Shown one piece after another: positions 22,135 to 35,418 of a stretch of DNA of 64,000 nucleotides. Each line of letters begins with the position of its first letter. The stretch's first letter is position 1. The translations under genes were made by a program, and so were the position numbers. The stretch is from Auriscalpium vulgare (lineage: Eukaryota > Basidiomycota > Agaricomycetes > Russulales > Auriscalpiaceae). Under the pieces are notes generated by a model. That model saw only the letters and a program-made list of their open reading frames with translations, did not search any database and was not told the DNA's origin. Location: assembly GCA_019915015.1 (NCBI GenBank), contig JAHBBC010000008.1:1116001-1180000 (forward strand), read 5' to 3'.

Positions 22135-23468
22135 CGCAGTCTATTCTGACAGCTATCGATCTTGAATTGCAACAGTTGATAGGAAGCGAGGTGCACTGTA
22201 GGGGCTCGAGAGCGAGATCGCGAGAGGGTGGTCGCAGGAAGAAGAGAGCGAGTTGGGGGTTGAGTTCCACAAGCTTTCTGCGTGCCATTATCGTTCGCAC
22301 AGCCCGCCTGAGACGATCGATGGACGAAGAACGCGATTGTGACAGAGAGACGTGGATTTGCCGTTGATGAGATTCTGTTGTGCAGAATGGTCAGCTGCAT
22401 CATGACGCTGGCCACTTAAACGGCAATACGCAGCGCACCTTCACACACACTCCAGCCCGCGCATGCGTGTAAGCATTCCGCTTCTCCGAAACATTTGGCT
22501 AGAGACGGCAGCAGGTGAGCAGCACCAGACGTCCTCGCTCAGCGCCCAGATTGGCCGCGATTGGGCATGCGTCATTGCACTGTGTGGCTTGTGTGTTATA
22601 ACCCGAGTTATATTTTCTAAGACAAAGAAAGTAAGTCAAGGGAGCGCGGAGGGAAAGAATGGAAACGGTCAGGCACACTGTTGAAGACATCTCCTCCCCG
22701 GCCAATCCTGTCTACTGGCCGTCCCATCAGGCGGCTTCTGAAAACCTGCGGCATTGGTCCCACAGTACTCGATCTGTGTCGACAGAAGCTGGGCGGGTAG
22801 ACAAGATATGTTGTTGTGGTAGTACTAGTCAGGGAGAACCTCTTGACTGACTTCAAGTCATGGGAATTTTCCTCGCTTACTGCTCATACAGTAGACGCCC
22901 GGCGCTTTCCTTATTTCCCTCACCTCTTCTTGTCGCCAATATGACCCATGCGTCCTGAGGCTCGGTGTGTGTGCTTGGTTGTAATCTCGACACATTTCAG
23001 GGCTGCATTTCTTCGCTGCGAATAGGTGGTGTGTACTCTCTCGGAGCGGGGAATGTAAGGCCACATCAGACGTCGGCGACGGTGGCCATTCAGGCTGGTC
23101 CTGCGCAACCCAGTCCGGTCTAAGTACGATTGGGCTCAGTGCTGTGGCTGGTCACTGGCACGGTCTGCTGGTCATTGTTGGTGGTCCGGAGCGTGAAGGT
23201 GCGCTGCGTATGCCGTGTGAGAAGCCAGCATCGTGCTGACCGCGTTCATGCCGCTCCCTCAAATGTCAATCTTCCCACCTCCCTGACTCGGAATCATCTC
23301 CTCGTTCTCCATCGATCAAGTTCAGACCGACGCTCGCTGGCGCTTGAAGTCCCTCTTTGCTCCCAGCAACCACCATCGTTCGAGCTCGAGCTGCTCTGAA
23401 CATCTCTAGCCTCTCTCTGCTCTTAAGGCATCGTGATCCTCAATCGATAGGCGCTAGAGTCGCCCGCA
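22135..23468. other. Shared upstream region of divergent F-box genes F1 and F2
   Basis: The 1.3-kb interval between the two divergent starts has only short overlapping ORFs without domains. CT-rich tracts precede the F2 start. It presumably holds both promoters; no clear TATA box was identified. Confidence 0.5.
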
Positions 23469-25745
23469 ATGATCCATACTCTTCCCACGTGCGTGTATTC
23501 ATTCTTCAGTATCGCTCCTCGCCCTGATTGTACACGCATAGACATCGCACAGAGGAAATAGCTGCGAGAAGTGCATCATACTGGACCGACGCCAAAGAAA
23601 CGCGCCTCACCCAGCTTGGAGTCGTCCCTGTCTACGACGTCGACCTCAGCAGTGCCAGCACAGCGCACGCCGTCGACGAGCATGAAGCTCCACTGTTGAA
23701 GAAATTGAAGACGATTACCCTTGGACGACGTGACGAAGTGGCCAGCCTAAAGGACATTCTGGAAGCTGTGCGAAACCACTACGACACTCACAAAAATGCT
23801 GTCCGCAGTGCGTTGCAGGCTGTGCGGTCCCGGCACAACGCCCTCATCCCTGTATCCCGCCTTCCGCCTGAGGCTCTCGAAAGGGTATTACTTTGGTTGT
23901 CTCTCTTGGAACCGACGACGTCCAGATCTCTCGGCTGGATTCGAGGCGCCACGCATGTCTGCCGCTCATGGAGGAGGATTGCGCTGGGATACCCACGCTT
24001 GTGGACCACGGTTGTACTTCCGCCTCCCACATCCAAATGGGGCTCTCTGATGTTGACCCGATCCGAACCACATCCCCTCTCCATTTCCGCCGTATTTGAC
24101 GTCGTAACGCCATCAGACAACCCCGCCACTGCGGAATTCCTCATCGCCAACCTCTATCGCACGGAAAGCCTTCGTATAGTCCATGGACGGTTGTACAAGG
24201 GACCTCTTCTTAACAATTCCATTGCAACATGCCCCATGCTAGAGGACCTCGATATGGAGATCAGGAGCGACAGAACGCCTGGACTGCCTGGAAGCTTCCT
24301 TACTGCTCCCCCTCCCGCTCTTCGCGCCCTGCGCCTCGTCACACCCTCTGCGTTTGACTGGTCATCCCCATGCCTGACTAACCTCGTCAAATTGGAGCTT
24401 CACTCTTCCAACATCATTGCCAGGAATAAGCCGCGCCCTGAAGATGTCGTTGAAGCATTGCGGAGGATGGTCGCTCTCGAAACACTCGTCCTTGCTATCG
24501 CTTTCACCGCCGACGTGCCACAGGAGGAGACCAATATCGTCGCCGATGTGGTGCAGCTGCCGCGGATAACCCAGCTGATCCTCACGGCCTCCATCGATGA
24601 CGCCCAGCGACTCTTAAAACGAATCAAACTCCCAACGACGGCGCGGTTCCGTTTGTACATTTCAAAAAGCTGCTTGCGCGCCCAAGACGAGGACCCAGCC
24701 GCTTTCTTCACTGCCATCCTACCGTCTCTCCATGGCTCCGGCGAACCTATCACAAAGATATCAATATCCTCTACCGAGTCTTGGTTATCCCCGGTCACGG
24801 CGAGCACTGAAGTCCTGGTCCTCGCCTGGCGCGGCTCGGTACGGACATACACAGCACCCATCGTACTCGAATTTCCTCAGGGCAGCCGGAGATGGGGCCG
24901 CGGGGCCCTGACGCGGGAGGCGGTTCGCGTGTTCGCGTCGGAGAACATCTCGGAACTCTCTGTGATGGACGTTGCTTGGGACGAAGGAGCGTGGGCAGTG
25001 GCACTTGCAAAACTGCCCGCCGTCAAGAGCATCGACGCGGCACAAAGCGGTGCTGCCGCCCTATGCCGCGTTCTGGCCCAGGGATTATCCACTGACGGCA
25101 CACTTACATATGGTGCGCTTACCATTTCTTCATCCTCGCAGACGCTGACAACTAAATGGCAGTTATGCTCCCGGCGCTGGTAACACTGCAACTGCGCGAC
25201 GTCCATTTACATGCGCGCTACGCCCCCGGCGCGCAGCGCATTGACGACGCTCTACCGAACTGTCTCTCAGCGCGCGCGCTCGCCGGTTATGTTGTGATAC
25301 TGGACCTGCGGCGCTGCCCGCCCGCCCGCGCCGTACACTTGGACAAATTTCGCGCTAAACTTCCCAGTACTCAACTTTGCTTGCCGATCACGGATCCCGG
25401 TGACCGTACGCGCTTTGTCTCTTATTTCTGTTTGTGCATTTCCTAATCAAACACACAGCGCACTACACAGTGTGGTTAATCAGTCTCTCGACGACCGCGC
25501 TGGGCGATAAGCGGACGGTCTTGTTCTCTGGCTCGTTGATGCTCTGCATACGTACCGATGAAGCGTGTATCGCGATTGATCAGGTTAATCTGAATAACGG
25601 CGGGGATGGTGCGCCGGTGATGGTGAATGGATACTTGGGAACTCGTATGACACAACTTCCAGCACCTACTTTACATGAAGTGTCTACTATAGATGCCCGT
25701 GAGCTTGTAGTTCCTACTCTACGTAGGCTCCATTTTTCGGCCTAA
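23469..25745 (+). CDS. F-box/LRR-like protein F2, 4 exons, 706 aa
   Basis: Exons are 23469-23488, 23542-25112, 25163-25405 and 25459-25745; introns of 53, 50 and 53 nt preserve frame. The N-terminal region (ARSASYWTDAKETRLTQLG) and a helical stretch precede the F-box (LIPVSRLPPEALERVLLWL, ATHVCRSWRRIALGYPRLW). LRR-like segments follow (LEDLDMEIRSDRTPGLPG, LRALRLVTPSAFDW). A conserved late block, VLVLAWRG then LEFPQGSRRWGRGALT, recurs in F1 and F3. The C-terminal exon is longer than in F1 and F3 and ends LRRLHFSA. It probably acts as an SCF adaptor. No lesion was found, and it is the closest relative of F1 here. Confidence 0.8.
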
Positions 25746-25956
25746 ATAGTGTCCAGTCGTGTGTACAGGCGATGCCCTATCATGATCTGAGTCTAGCAAG
25801 TATCATCATTGCTGCTAGGACCAATGCCTTTGGCCTGTCAGGCTTCAAGACCGCATAGTATTGTCACCGCGCGATAACCATGAGCGCATCTTCAGTACGT
25901 GCTGGCAAGTAGATACATTATTGTGTGCATATGGACAGTAAGAGCCGGGCGCCCAT

Positions 25957-27276
25957 CTATGCGTCGGGAATAGCAGGCTTCCTTGAGACGATATAGCCCA
26001 ACCGCCTATACCAATGCCCAACCGACTTATACATGCTGACAACGGCCCAATCCTTCCTCCGCACCAAACGCGAGCGCAACTTCCACGAGCTGAGCGACGC
26101 CCGTATCGTCTTGAAACGAGCAACGACCTCATCGATCGTTGGCCGCTTGGACGGATCGACGGCGACCATGTCTCCTACCAAAGGATCCAGGAATGCAAAT
26201 CCATGGTATTTCTGTCAGAGCTGATCAGCAGCCAGAATTTGTGCCCGGTGACAAGCTCCTACCCAGATAAATCGCTCTCGGACGAGGTTGCCTAGGTAAT
26301 ACACGTCGACGGGGAACGGATTGCAGCGCTCTGTTTCGTTGTCATGCTCGGGCACGGTCTTGTCGCCTCCGCGTATCGGGAGGTCTAACGGTACAACGCC
26401 TTCCGCCGGTGGGTAGATGCGGGAAAGGCCGAAGTCAATGAGGAGATACCGAGGAGGAGACTGGGTGCGCGTAAGGTGTGGCACCTTTCCTTTCCAGTCT
26501 CGACGGCGGTTAATTTCCCGTGGGTGGAAAGGGACCGGATACATGCCGCTTGGGTCCAGCATAATGTTGTTGTATGTGCAGTCCCTTCAAGTGGTCAGCC
26601 CGTCGAACGTACGTTGAGCACGACATCATACCTATGGGCTATGCGATGCTCGTGCATCACTTGTATCGCCTGCAATGGGAGATTCACCAGTCAAACAATG
26701 CAAGTCAAAGACTAGAAACCACGAACCTCGAATATCTGGGTAAAGAATGCGATAGCCTCTCCGAACGTCTCAAACTCGGGCTTGTCTAGAGGTCTCAACA
26801 ACGGCATAACCAAGAGGCGCATGCCGGATCCGTCTGGCACATGCAGAATGTCAAGCAGAGGGGCAGTATGATTCCGTGGGTCGGAAGAAATTGGTTCAGA
26901 TGTCATGCGCTGATAAACTTCGACTTCGTCGGAGGCGTCATTGACAGGGATTTGCTTGATAGCGATGTGAAGCCCATCTGAAGTGCGGGTACCATCCATA
27001 ACGTGAGTCTAACAGCTGATAAGTTAGTGTGAGCCGTTGAAAGAGAGATCCGGAACGCACCACTGTCAGGCCGTCTTCAAAGAACGGGTAAAACTCTCCC
27101 CGCTTCCATGACGGAGTCCAGTCCGATTGATAGCGACGCCGCAGGGTGTATCCACATTCCCGAAGCCAGTCTCGGCGCTTGACCCACCACTTTTCTATTT
27201 GGTTTAATCCTCCTGGAAAGTCAGCGCGCTGAACTGCGAGAAGAATCTCGGCGTGGCCAATGGGAGGTTGGGCCAT
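25957..27276 (-). CDS. HRDC-type protein kinase K1, 5 exons, 370 aa
   Basis: Exons are 27276-27061, 27008-26727, 26669-26632, 26584-26263 and 26211-25957, all in frame. Kinase landmarks are the beta-3 lysine in LHIAIKQIP, the hinge-like LLVMPLLRPL, the catalytic loop HRDCTYNNIML (with cysteine after HRD) and LIDFGLSR as the DFG motif. Then come CNPFPVDVYYLGNL and a C-terminal DPSKRPTIDEVVARF. This pattern is common in multi-copy kinases of Agaricomycetes. No glycine-rich loop is obvious, so ATP binding may be atypical. N-terminal WWVKRRDWLRECGYTLRRRY is conserved in the neighbour K2. The substrate is unknown. The frame is intact. Confidence 0.8.
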
Positions 27277-27616
27277 GTAATCGATGGATCAGACAAGCAG
27301 ACCTGCACGATATTTCAACCAACAGCGCGGGTTTATTTTTTTCCTGGAAATCCGGCGCTCGACACCGTGCTATTGTTCTAGCTGAGATGCGGAACAAGGA
27401 ACCGGGAATGCGCTCACAATTGTAGGACAACGGGCGTCGGCATCTGCCGAGACAAAAGAGAACAACACCAGTCGAGGTGTAGGCCTTCTTTTCCACGGAT
27501 GTCTAACAGATCGTTACACATTCAGTACCGAAACCTCCCTCTGCGGAGTTATGCGCGAGCGACGGACTTCGCGTACACAGATGGAACGTTACTAGCATAA
27601 AGTGCAAGGAGGGAGG
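27277..27616. other. Spacer between tandem kinases
   Basis: This contains the K1 promoter side and the K2 3' flank. Only short ORFs are present; no feature is recognised. Confidence 0.4.
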
Positions 27617-28938
27617 TCATGCGTCAGGAATAGCAGGCTTCCTCGAGATGATATAGCCCAACCGCCTATACCAATGCCCAACCGACTTATACATGCTGAC
27701 AACGGCCCAATCCTTCCTCCGCACCAAACGCGAGCGCAACTTCCACGAGCTGAGCGACGCCCGTATCGTCTTGAAACGAGCAACAACCTCATCGATCGTC
27801 GGCCGCTTGGACGGATCGACGGCGACCATGTCTACTACCAAAGGATACAGGAACTCAAACCCGTAGTATTTCTGCAAGAGTTGATCAAAGTGCCGAACAT
27901 ATGCGCAGTGGAGCAAGCACCTACGCCAATAAATCGCTCTCGTATGAGGTTGCCGAGGTAATACACGTCGACGGGGAACGGATTGCAGCGTTGCGTCTCG
28001 TTATCGTGCTCGGGGACGGTCTTGTCACCTCCGCGCGTCGGGAAATCCGATGGTATAACGCTTCTCTAGGTCGATAGGCGCGGGAAAGACCGAAGTCGAT
28101 GAGGAAATACCGAGTAGGACGCTGAGTGCGTGAACAGTGGGGCACTTTGCCTTTCCAGTCTCGACGGAGGTTAATCTCCTGTGGGTGGAAAGGTACTGGA
28201 TACATGCCGCTTGGGTCCAGCATGATGTTCTGATATGTGCAGTCCCTTTGAACATGTTAGACTCGTCGAGACAATTCAGGACGATGCCCTACCTGTGCGC
28301 TATGTGGTGCTCGTGCATCAGCTGAATTGCCTACAATGTATCTGTCAGGCGATGAAAGCTAAAGATATAACATCGCTCACCTCGAAGATCTGGGTAAAGG
28401 ATGTTATAGCCTCTCCAAATGTCTCAAACTCGGGATTGTCCAGAGGCCGCAACAACGGCATGACCAGGAGGCGCTCCCCTGGTTCGTCTGGGACTTGCAG
28501 AATGTCAAGCAGAGGGGCAGTGCGGTTCCGGGGATCGGAGGATAGTGGCTCAGAGGTCAGGCGCTGATGAACCTCTACTTCATGGGGGCTTTCACTGTCG
28601 GAAATCTGCTTCATAGCGACGTGAAGCCCGTCAGCAGTGCGGGTGCCGTCCATGATATGAGTCTATCGCTGAGAATTCAGAGTGCGCCGTTAAGGGAGTG
28701 ATCTGCAACGCACCACCGGCAGACCATCTTCGTACTTGAGCCATAAGTCTCCCGGCTTCCAAGACGGAGTCCAGTCCGCCTGATAGCGACGCCGCAATGT
28801 GTACCCAGCCTCCTCCAGCCAATCGCGATGCTTTACCCACCACTTTTCTCTGTTTCCCAATCCTCCCGGAAAGTCAGGAAAAGGAACGTCAGGGAAAGGG
28901 TCGTCGTCACACTCGTCAATGGGAGGCCCTTGCGCCAT
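27617..28938 (-). pseudogene. HRDC-type protein kinase K2, frameshifted
   Basis: A tandem duplicate of K1 with the same exon order and high identity. MAQGPPIDE starts at 28938, and WWVKHRDWLEEAGYTLRRRY, LHVAMKQIS, HRDCTYQNIMLDPSGMYPV and LIDFGLSR are all kept. Aligning a 69-base stretch of K1 after the DFG motif shows K2 has 68 bases: one base is missing near 28,060. This throws CNPFPVDVY and the whole C-lobe out of frame, although the last exon (ending PAIPDA) is still readable. The single indel suggests recent loss, or an assembly error worth checking. Confidence 0.75.
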
Positions 28939-31585
28939 GGTGTGTGAACAAGCCGCTGTGCGCAACATTTAAACTGGCCAGAGGCGTGGGTTCAATTTGA
29001 TGGTGGCGGAACCAGCCCTGGACACCGTGTTATTGTTGTGACTACGAGAACAAGGAAACGAGAACGCGCTCAAACAAGCGTAGGACAACAACGGGCGTCG
29101 GCATCTGCCGAGTTGCGCCACACTGCTATAGTATAACGAGACGGATGGCGGGCACGCACCTGGCACCTGCGCAACCATGCGCATGTCAATTGCCAATTAG
29201 CAAGCTACACAACGAGTCTGCGCGTGGCGTGAGGGCTTGCGGGTCTGGACGAGGGCGCGTGGGCTAGAGGTGAAGGAGACCTCGGGTGTTCAGTGGCGCC
29301 AGGTTGTGAGCGCGGGGTCAGGCTAAGCGTCAAGCATGCACGCCATGGGAACGAGACAAACACTATCAAACACAGGTCAGATACGCGTAGAAGAGCTTCA
29401 GGTTCTCGAGCGCGCACCTGTACCGAGCCCCTGCGCGTGGATCCGCCACGGTCGAGTCGCCCTTGCCTGCTCTGTCGACGTGTCAATTGAGTTGAACAGG
29501 CTGGTCGCGTTCGATCTTGCTGGCGTCCGCGTTGTCTCGGCGTCGGGGTGCAGCGATATGGGTGTGCAGCAAGTGTCGCGGTGCTCAGGAAGGGACGGGA
29601 GGAGGAGGACGGCGACCGAGAGACGCGTCACTGCACCGCGATCTACCGGCCCGCCGCGCCGCCGCGCCGATCGAGTCCTTCATCGGCAAAAGTGAGAAAA
29701 AATTATAGCGAATATAAGCGATTATGATGCTTCTCTCCCCGTCATAATTATGGGGCATTTCGCAATCCACGTAGGTGATATGTCCTGAAAGTTATCACGA
29801 ACATGCGGGAGGTCCAGCTTAGTAGATTAGTGAGGATATCCTGTCGTATAACCTAAATAAGGCAGCTACAGGCTGGATATCATGCCTGGGAGAGCTTTGT
29901 GATAACCGGTTATAATGATCATAATAATTCTCTGATTTTGGTGATGACTTGTCGCGCACTCCGAGTCTCCCCTCCGACAACGGCCTCTGTGGACATACCA
30001 GCTGAGCCCCGCACGCACGCACGCATCCGTGCGCCGCCGTCCTATTACCCTATGCTCCGCGACCCGGTGCACCGACTCCCTGCTGATGGCGACCTTGTAC
30101 TTCAATTATTCCTCATCATCCGACTTGGGCTCGCACCCCATCCCTACCTTCCTCTCCTCCTCGATTAGTCAAGGAGAGCCGGCGGCCGTCGTTGCGGCAT
30201 GATTTGCGGAGCTGAGCGGCGCGCTGACGAGAAGGAAACTGCTCTCGCGCATTCAATGTTGGGAGAAATGACTCTGTGCTCCTGGGTCCGTTTCGGTGGA
30301 TTCGCCATGTGTACCGCACGACGGGGTATATGATAACGGGCGCACCGGCTGTGCCCATGCCTCGCGATGAACGGGTCTCCTAGTCGTGGCGCGGTGCTTC
30401 GTTGGCATTCCATTCTGTACTAAGGCCACTCACGACGTAACACCTTACTCTATTTTCCCCTGAGGTGGTCGCTTTCTCAATACACACGTTTCTAGCTTGG
30501 ACAGTTTATTTCGGATATGCTGGCATGAGGCGTGAGGTAAATGCGTTCATGTATCATATATAATAATATGGTACGTTTCAGCCCGGGTCTTGGTGCCATG
30601 TGCGAAAACGATCGCGTTCGACGGACCGCCTTACCACTCTTGTTCTTCTGGTCGCTCTAAGATCCTGAGGCGCACTGGGGACAGCGCGTCGACAACGCAG
30701 CCCCTCGGGAGTCGAGACACGGGCTCGGATGCTGCTCGATATCATACCTGGCGGGGAATTAGTAACGTGCGCATATGCTCGTCATCCGTCACGTCTGAAT
30801 CGCCCATTCACACCTCCTAGACGTCTGCTCCTCATGTCCTCGCTCCTGCGTCTCGCTGACGGTTCCGCCGGTCGTGGACACAGAACACTCGATGTGACAG
30901 ACAGGCGCAAACGCCTTGAAGAAGGTGTCGGCGCGCAGGACGGACAAATCAAATCAAAGCGAGAGTGCTCACCAGACTCAGGCGACACAGCGCCGCGCGG
31001 GCCACCTTCCCTATGACCCATGCGCTGCGGCCAAAGCGCAGCACCAATCATATTCTGCTATCCGGCACACGGCAGAGAATGGCGCCTGATGGTACATGCT
31101 CGGGTGTGAAGCCGGAGTTGCTGCGAGGCGCGGCCAACGATCGGCACGCTCAACAGGACGACAGCGGTGGATAGGGATATGTGGGCAGCGGTCCGATGAG
31201 CAGGATGTCGAGATGGCGACGGGTTGAGCGTAGAAATCATCATGGCAGTCGGGGCAGCAGAGAAAGAGACGCCACGTCTTGCTTGGAGGAGTTCAGAGTG
31301 CGCGAAAAGGTCGGTGGCTGATGACGTTCGTTTGCAGTTGCGCGCTTCATATTGTATTTTTTCAGACGAGAGCGAGGAGGGGAGATGGCTGCAAGAGAGC
31401 CGGTGACGCGACTCGGACGACGGTCGGCGCTGGCCGGTGGCTGAGTCACATCGGGCCGGCGGCACCGTGACCGCCTGAGTCCTCTTCACCTTTCGCCGCT
31501 CAACTTGCGTACTTCACCACTACCAGACATTCTAGACAAACACACGCGTATATTTCACATCACTTTTGATATGCGGGAAAGCGCG
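28939..31585. other. Long intergenic region, no confident gene
   Basis: Many overlapping ORFs of 60-140 codons occur on both strands, with Arg/Ser/Pro-rich composition. The most protein-like is minus 31489-31058 (HISLSTAVVLLSVPIVG), a possible membrane segment. There is no convincing domain or splice chain. An AT-rich patch lies at about 29,690-29,930. Confidence 0.35.
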
Positions 31586-32776
31586 ATGGCGACGGCAGCG
31601 GCGAGTCGAAATGGTGCGTCTCCGTTCCTCCGACTCGCCAGCTGCGGCTGATCACCATCATATCCAGCGAAGACTCGGACATCGTCTGCCCAATCAGACA
31701 ATGCGTTGAGTTAAGTCGACCCTGCATGCGATGCGGCGGAGAAACTCATACGTCGGTTGGACAAGGTATGTCGCACTGCCTGCTAATCAGTCACACCAGT
31801 TGATCCGATTTTGGCCAAGGCCAAGAGTAAGTTGGATGAGGCCGGCAAGATCGATCAGGAGAACGGCCGTCGGCTTGCTGCGCTTGGCGAAATTATTGCA
31901 GAGCATCAAGACGAAATCAATAAGCAATCCGACGAGATTCAGAAGCAGGGTGTCGTGATCCAGCAGCTGTGTGACATTTTCCAGGAGCCCGCCGATGACA
32001 CCCAGCACCTGGACAGTGATATTGACCTGCTGGAGTCCAAGATGCAGCGGCAGGCTAAGGATATTGAACAGGCAAGTGCTCCGTTTGATTGGAATCCCTG
32101 TGCTAACGTCTTGCTGTTAGGCGAAGGAGGATGACTCCGACGTATGTACCTGAAATTGGAACGCACAGTCCAGATTCGCCCGTTTACATTCCATGCAGCT
32201 TCAAGCAGCTTTTGAAAAACTCGAAGCGGCCGCGGCCAGGGTACGTGTTAAATATTTCCCCGGCCTGCGGCAACTGATTCATGGATAAATGCACAGGATA
32301 ATATCAGCAGTGATAAGTTGGCTGCGATCGCCAAGACCATGGAAGACGGACCTACTCTATCTTTTGGTCTGTCATCGATTTCTGACCACTGTCGCCTTCG
32401 AAAACACAGACTACAGCTGGCTTGAATGACCTGTGCCAGCATCTCATGCTCAAGGACGCGTGTGATCTGCTTATCGCGCGGTACGATCTATCTCCGCAAG
32501 ACGTCTCTACGCCTCTGCGTATCCACGAGAAGCTCAACTTTGACGACCGGGCGCAGCTCGACGAAGCGGACCTTACTGTCATATTCGACCGTTCGGCACT
32601 GGCGTTCGGCAGCGCAGAACACGACGTCAACCTGCATACCTCGCTCAGCAAGATCTACAGGTTCTCCTATCCGGACCCTTTGACACCGGTGTGTGCTGAT
32701 GATTCTTTCTCCCTGCGCTTCAGGCTCATTGGAGTACGCTGTAGGAATGAGAGCCGTCATATTTCCCTATCCTAGA
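31586..32776 (+). pseudogene. CC-family coiled-coil gene, disrupted (copy 2)
   Basis: This parallels copy 1 exon by exon. The coiled-coil part reads IDQENGRRLAALGEIIAEH, and the C-terminal region reads RDLLIARYD-like sequence with EKLNFDDRAQLDEADLTVIF and FDRSALAFGSAEHDVNLH. Differences from copy 1 disable it. In exon 2, GAA in copy 1 is TAA here (about 31,712). The donor GTACGT used in copy 1 before the C-terminal region is GGACCT here (about 32,350), and reading through gives a stop at a TTGAATGA sequence. It also shows a GC rather than GT donor after the coiled coil. It converges on F3. Confidence 0.75.
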
Positions 32777-32875
32777 GGACTAGCCCATCCACAGCTATTG
32801 TGAACCTAGCGCATCCATGAAGGCTAACTCATTATCATTTATATATGCTTTATTTGATTTTGAACCGCACACATT

Positions 32876-35064
32876 CTACCGAATTCGCCACGCCATCATC
32901 TCCGTTATCGTCATACCGTCGTCGTCATTCAGCTCTACTCGGTCCAGCACGACGCACTGCGAGCTCGAGCCCGGGTCCGAGCCTGGCACGTCCGCACACA
33001 GCAGCAGCACGCTCTCCGTGATCTCCGGCGTCCCCTCTCCCGTGAGGTATAAACACCATCTTAAGGAGTGCTCTGCGTCGGCCGGAGGTCAGCACACAGG
33101 CCCACGAAGAGAAGCACTGAGGCATGCGTACCTCCCCCGGGGTCCTTGCGCGGCGCGACGATGTGCACGAGCGGCAGCGCAGTGCGCAGCTCCGCGAGGT
33201 GCGCGGGGCGGACGAGCGGGGAGCGCAGCAGGTCCAGCGTCGTCAGCGGGCACCCGGCATGCGCGCGCGCGGCCAGGCAGATCTGCAGCGCGTCGCTGAG
33301 GCGGGGCTCGTCAGGCGCGTAGTGCCCCCGCGTGCTGACACCGCGCATGCGCAGCGTCGCCAGCGCCGGGAGTATCACTGCGCTCGATCAGCAACGGCCT
33401 GTACGACATGAAGTGAGAGCGGAAGTGGTACCTGGATAGTCGTGCACATAACCACCCGGGGCGAGCACGCGGCACAGCGCGGCGGCAGCGCTGCCCGTGG
33501 CTTCCAGCTTCGTCACAGCCGGCGTGTCATCGAGTGAAGCCACCCAATCGTCTTCGCCCCACGCGACGTCCAGCACAGCGAGGTCGCGCAGGCTCTCAGA
33601 CGCAAAGGCGCGCACCGCACCGCGTGTCAGCGCGCCTCTGCCCCAGCGCCGGCTGCCCTGCGGGAACTCGAGCGTGATGGGCGCCGTGTATGTGCGGCGG
33701 GTGCCGCGCCAGGCGAGCACCATGACTTTGGTGCTGGAGGTGACGGCCTGGGACCAAGGCGTCATGGCCGAGATGACGAGTTTCGTGATGGGCTCGCCGC
33801 CGGCGCCGTGGAGAGAGGGCTGGAGGGCCTCGAAGAAGGCGAACGGGTTCTCGCTCTGGGGATGCATCCGGCTTTTGGAGAGGGTCATGCTGATCTGCGC
33901 AGTAGGTGGAAGCGTGATTCGTTTCAGGAGGCGCTGCGCATCTCCGATCGAAGCAGTAAGGACAAGGAAGTTCATCCGCGGTAGATGGAGGACCTCAGGG
34001 ACGGGATCGGTCCCCCCCTGTGGCACGAAGGCAATGGAAAGGATGAGGCGTTCGAGAGTGGCCATCCGATGTAAGGCTGCGACGACATCCTTGACGCTTG
34101 ACTTTTCCGTGTTGCTGATGTTCAGCTCCAGGCTCTGGAGGGTCGTCAGCCATGGGGATGCCCAGTCCATTTCCCAGTCCGACGGCGAGACGACGCGGAG
34201 CTCACGAAGAGCAGGTGTGGAACTAGTGATAAACTGTCCGGGGAGCCCAGATCTCAATAGAGTGTCCGGACTCGGAATGTCTATACTGAGCACCTCAAGC
34301 ATGGGGCACGGCGCGGTGCGGTTGCAGAGAAGGAGATTATTGTACCCTTCGTCATGAATTATGGCAAGGCTCCTCGTGCGATGGAGGTTGGAAACGATCT
34401 GGTCAGCCATGATGTCATCGTCATCGTCTTCGCTGAAGACAGCGGTGAAGTCCAGTGGATGCGAACCGGATCGCGACAACACCACAGGAGCCCAATCGCG
34501 GCCGGGAAGTGGAAGCGTAACCACAGCCCACAGGCGCGGGTATCCGAGCGCGATCATCCGCCACGCACGGCAGACGTGCGTAGCGCCGGGGATCCAGCCG
34601 AGTGATGTGGAGGACGACCGGTCCAGGAGGGACATCCACACAAACACCCTCTCGAATACCTCCGGTGGGAGGCGGAAGATAGTGAGGAGGGCGTTTTGCC
34701 GCGCTCGCAAAACCTGCAGCGCACTGCGGAGGGCACAATCCCGTGTGCGGTAGTGGCCTCGAACGGCTTCCACGGCGTTTTTCATGCTGATCTCTTCATC
34801 GAGGCGTTCTTGCGTAGCGGCTTCTATGGCGTCTCGCAGGGAGGCCTCGCGCTCGGAGATGGACTGTGGAAGAGCGTTATGGAGGTCGACGTTGTATCGG
34901 GGGACGGTGTCGAGCTGGGCGAGGCGATTGTGGGCCGCGTCGGACCAGAATGGTGCAGGACGAGTAGATGAATCTTCCGCTCTATGTCTACATATACACC
35001 AGGGTCACTTAGATGTTGCGAGAAGGAATCGCAGATAAACGCACCCGTATATATCGTTCGCCAT
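32876..35064 (-). CDS. F-box/LRR-like protein F3, 4 exons, 672 aa
   Basis: Exons are 35064-35045, 34987-33432, 33377-33132 and 33072-32876, with introns of 57, 54 and 59 nt. Layout is identical to F1 and F2, including the 20-nt first exon. The F-box reads TIFRLPPEVFERVFVWM, then ATHVCRAWRMIALGYPRLW. LRR-like segments follow (LEVLSIDIPS, LRELRVVSP, LQSLELNIS), then VMVLAWRGTRRTYTAP and LEFPQGSRRWGRGALTRG. The last exon ends in CVVLDRVELNDDDG and RIR. A run of aspartates (SEDDDDDIM) is specific to this copy. It is a probable SCF ubiquitin-ligase adaptor of unknown target, with no lesion seen. Confidence 0.8.
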
Positions 35065-35418
35065 CGCTGAGGATGGCGCCAGCGATTGAGGGGCCACGGA
35101 CAACGAACGGGATGGGAGTAAAGAGGAATCCGCACTCAGCACACGTGTCGCAGTGCATCCGCGTGATGACTGATTGATCGCGATGCCTGTTCGCTCTCAA
35201 TTGAATGCGACCATGGCCAGGAGAGTGACTGTTGCGTCTGATGTGGAACTGGCGAGTGTTGCGATGGCCAGTGGCTAGACGCGGCTTCAGTAGAGCAGCT
35301 ATCGTGGTTGGAGTCTGTTCGCACGCCTTCCCGCGTCATCGCCTCTTGCTTCCGACCGCCACCCTCACCTCGACAACGATGTTGTAGCCAAGGAACGCAC
35401 ACCAACATCTCCACAAGT

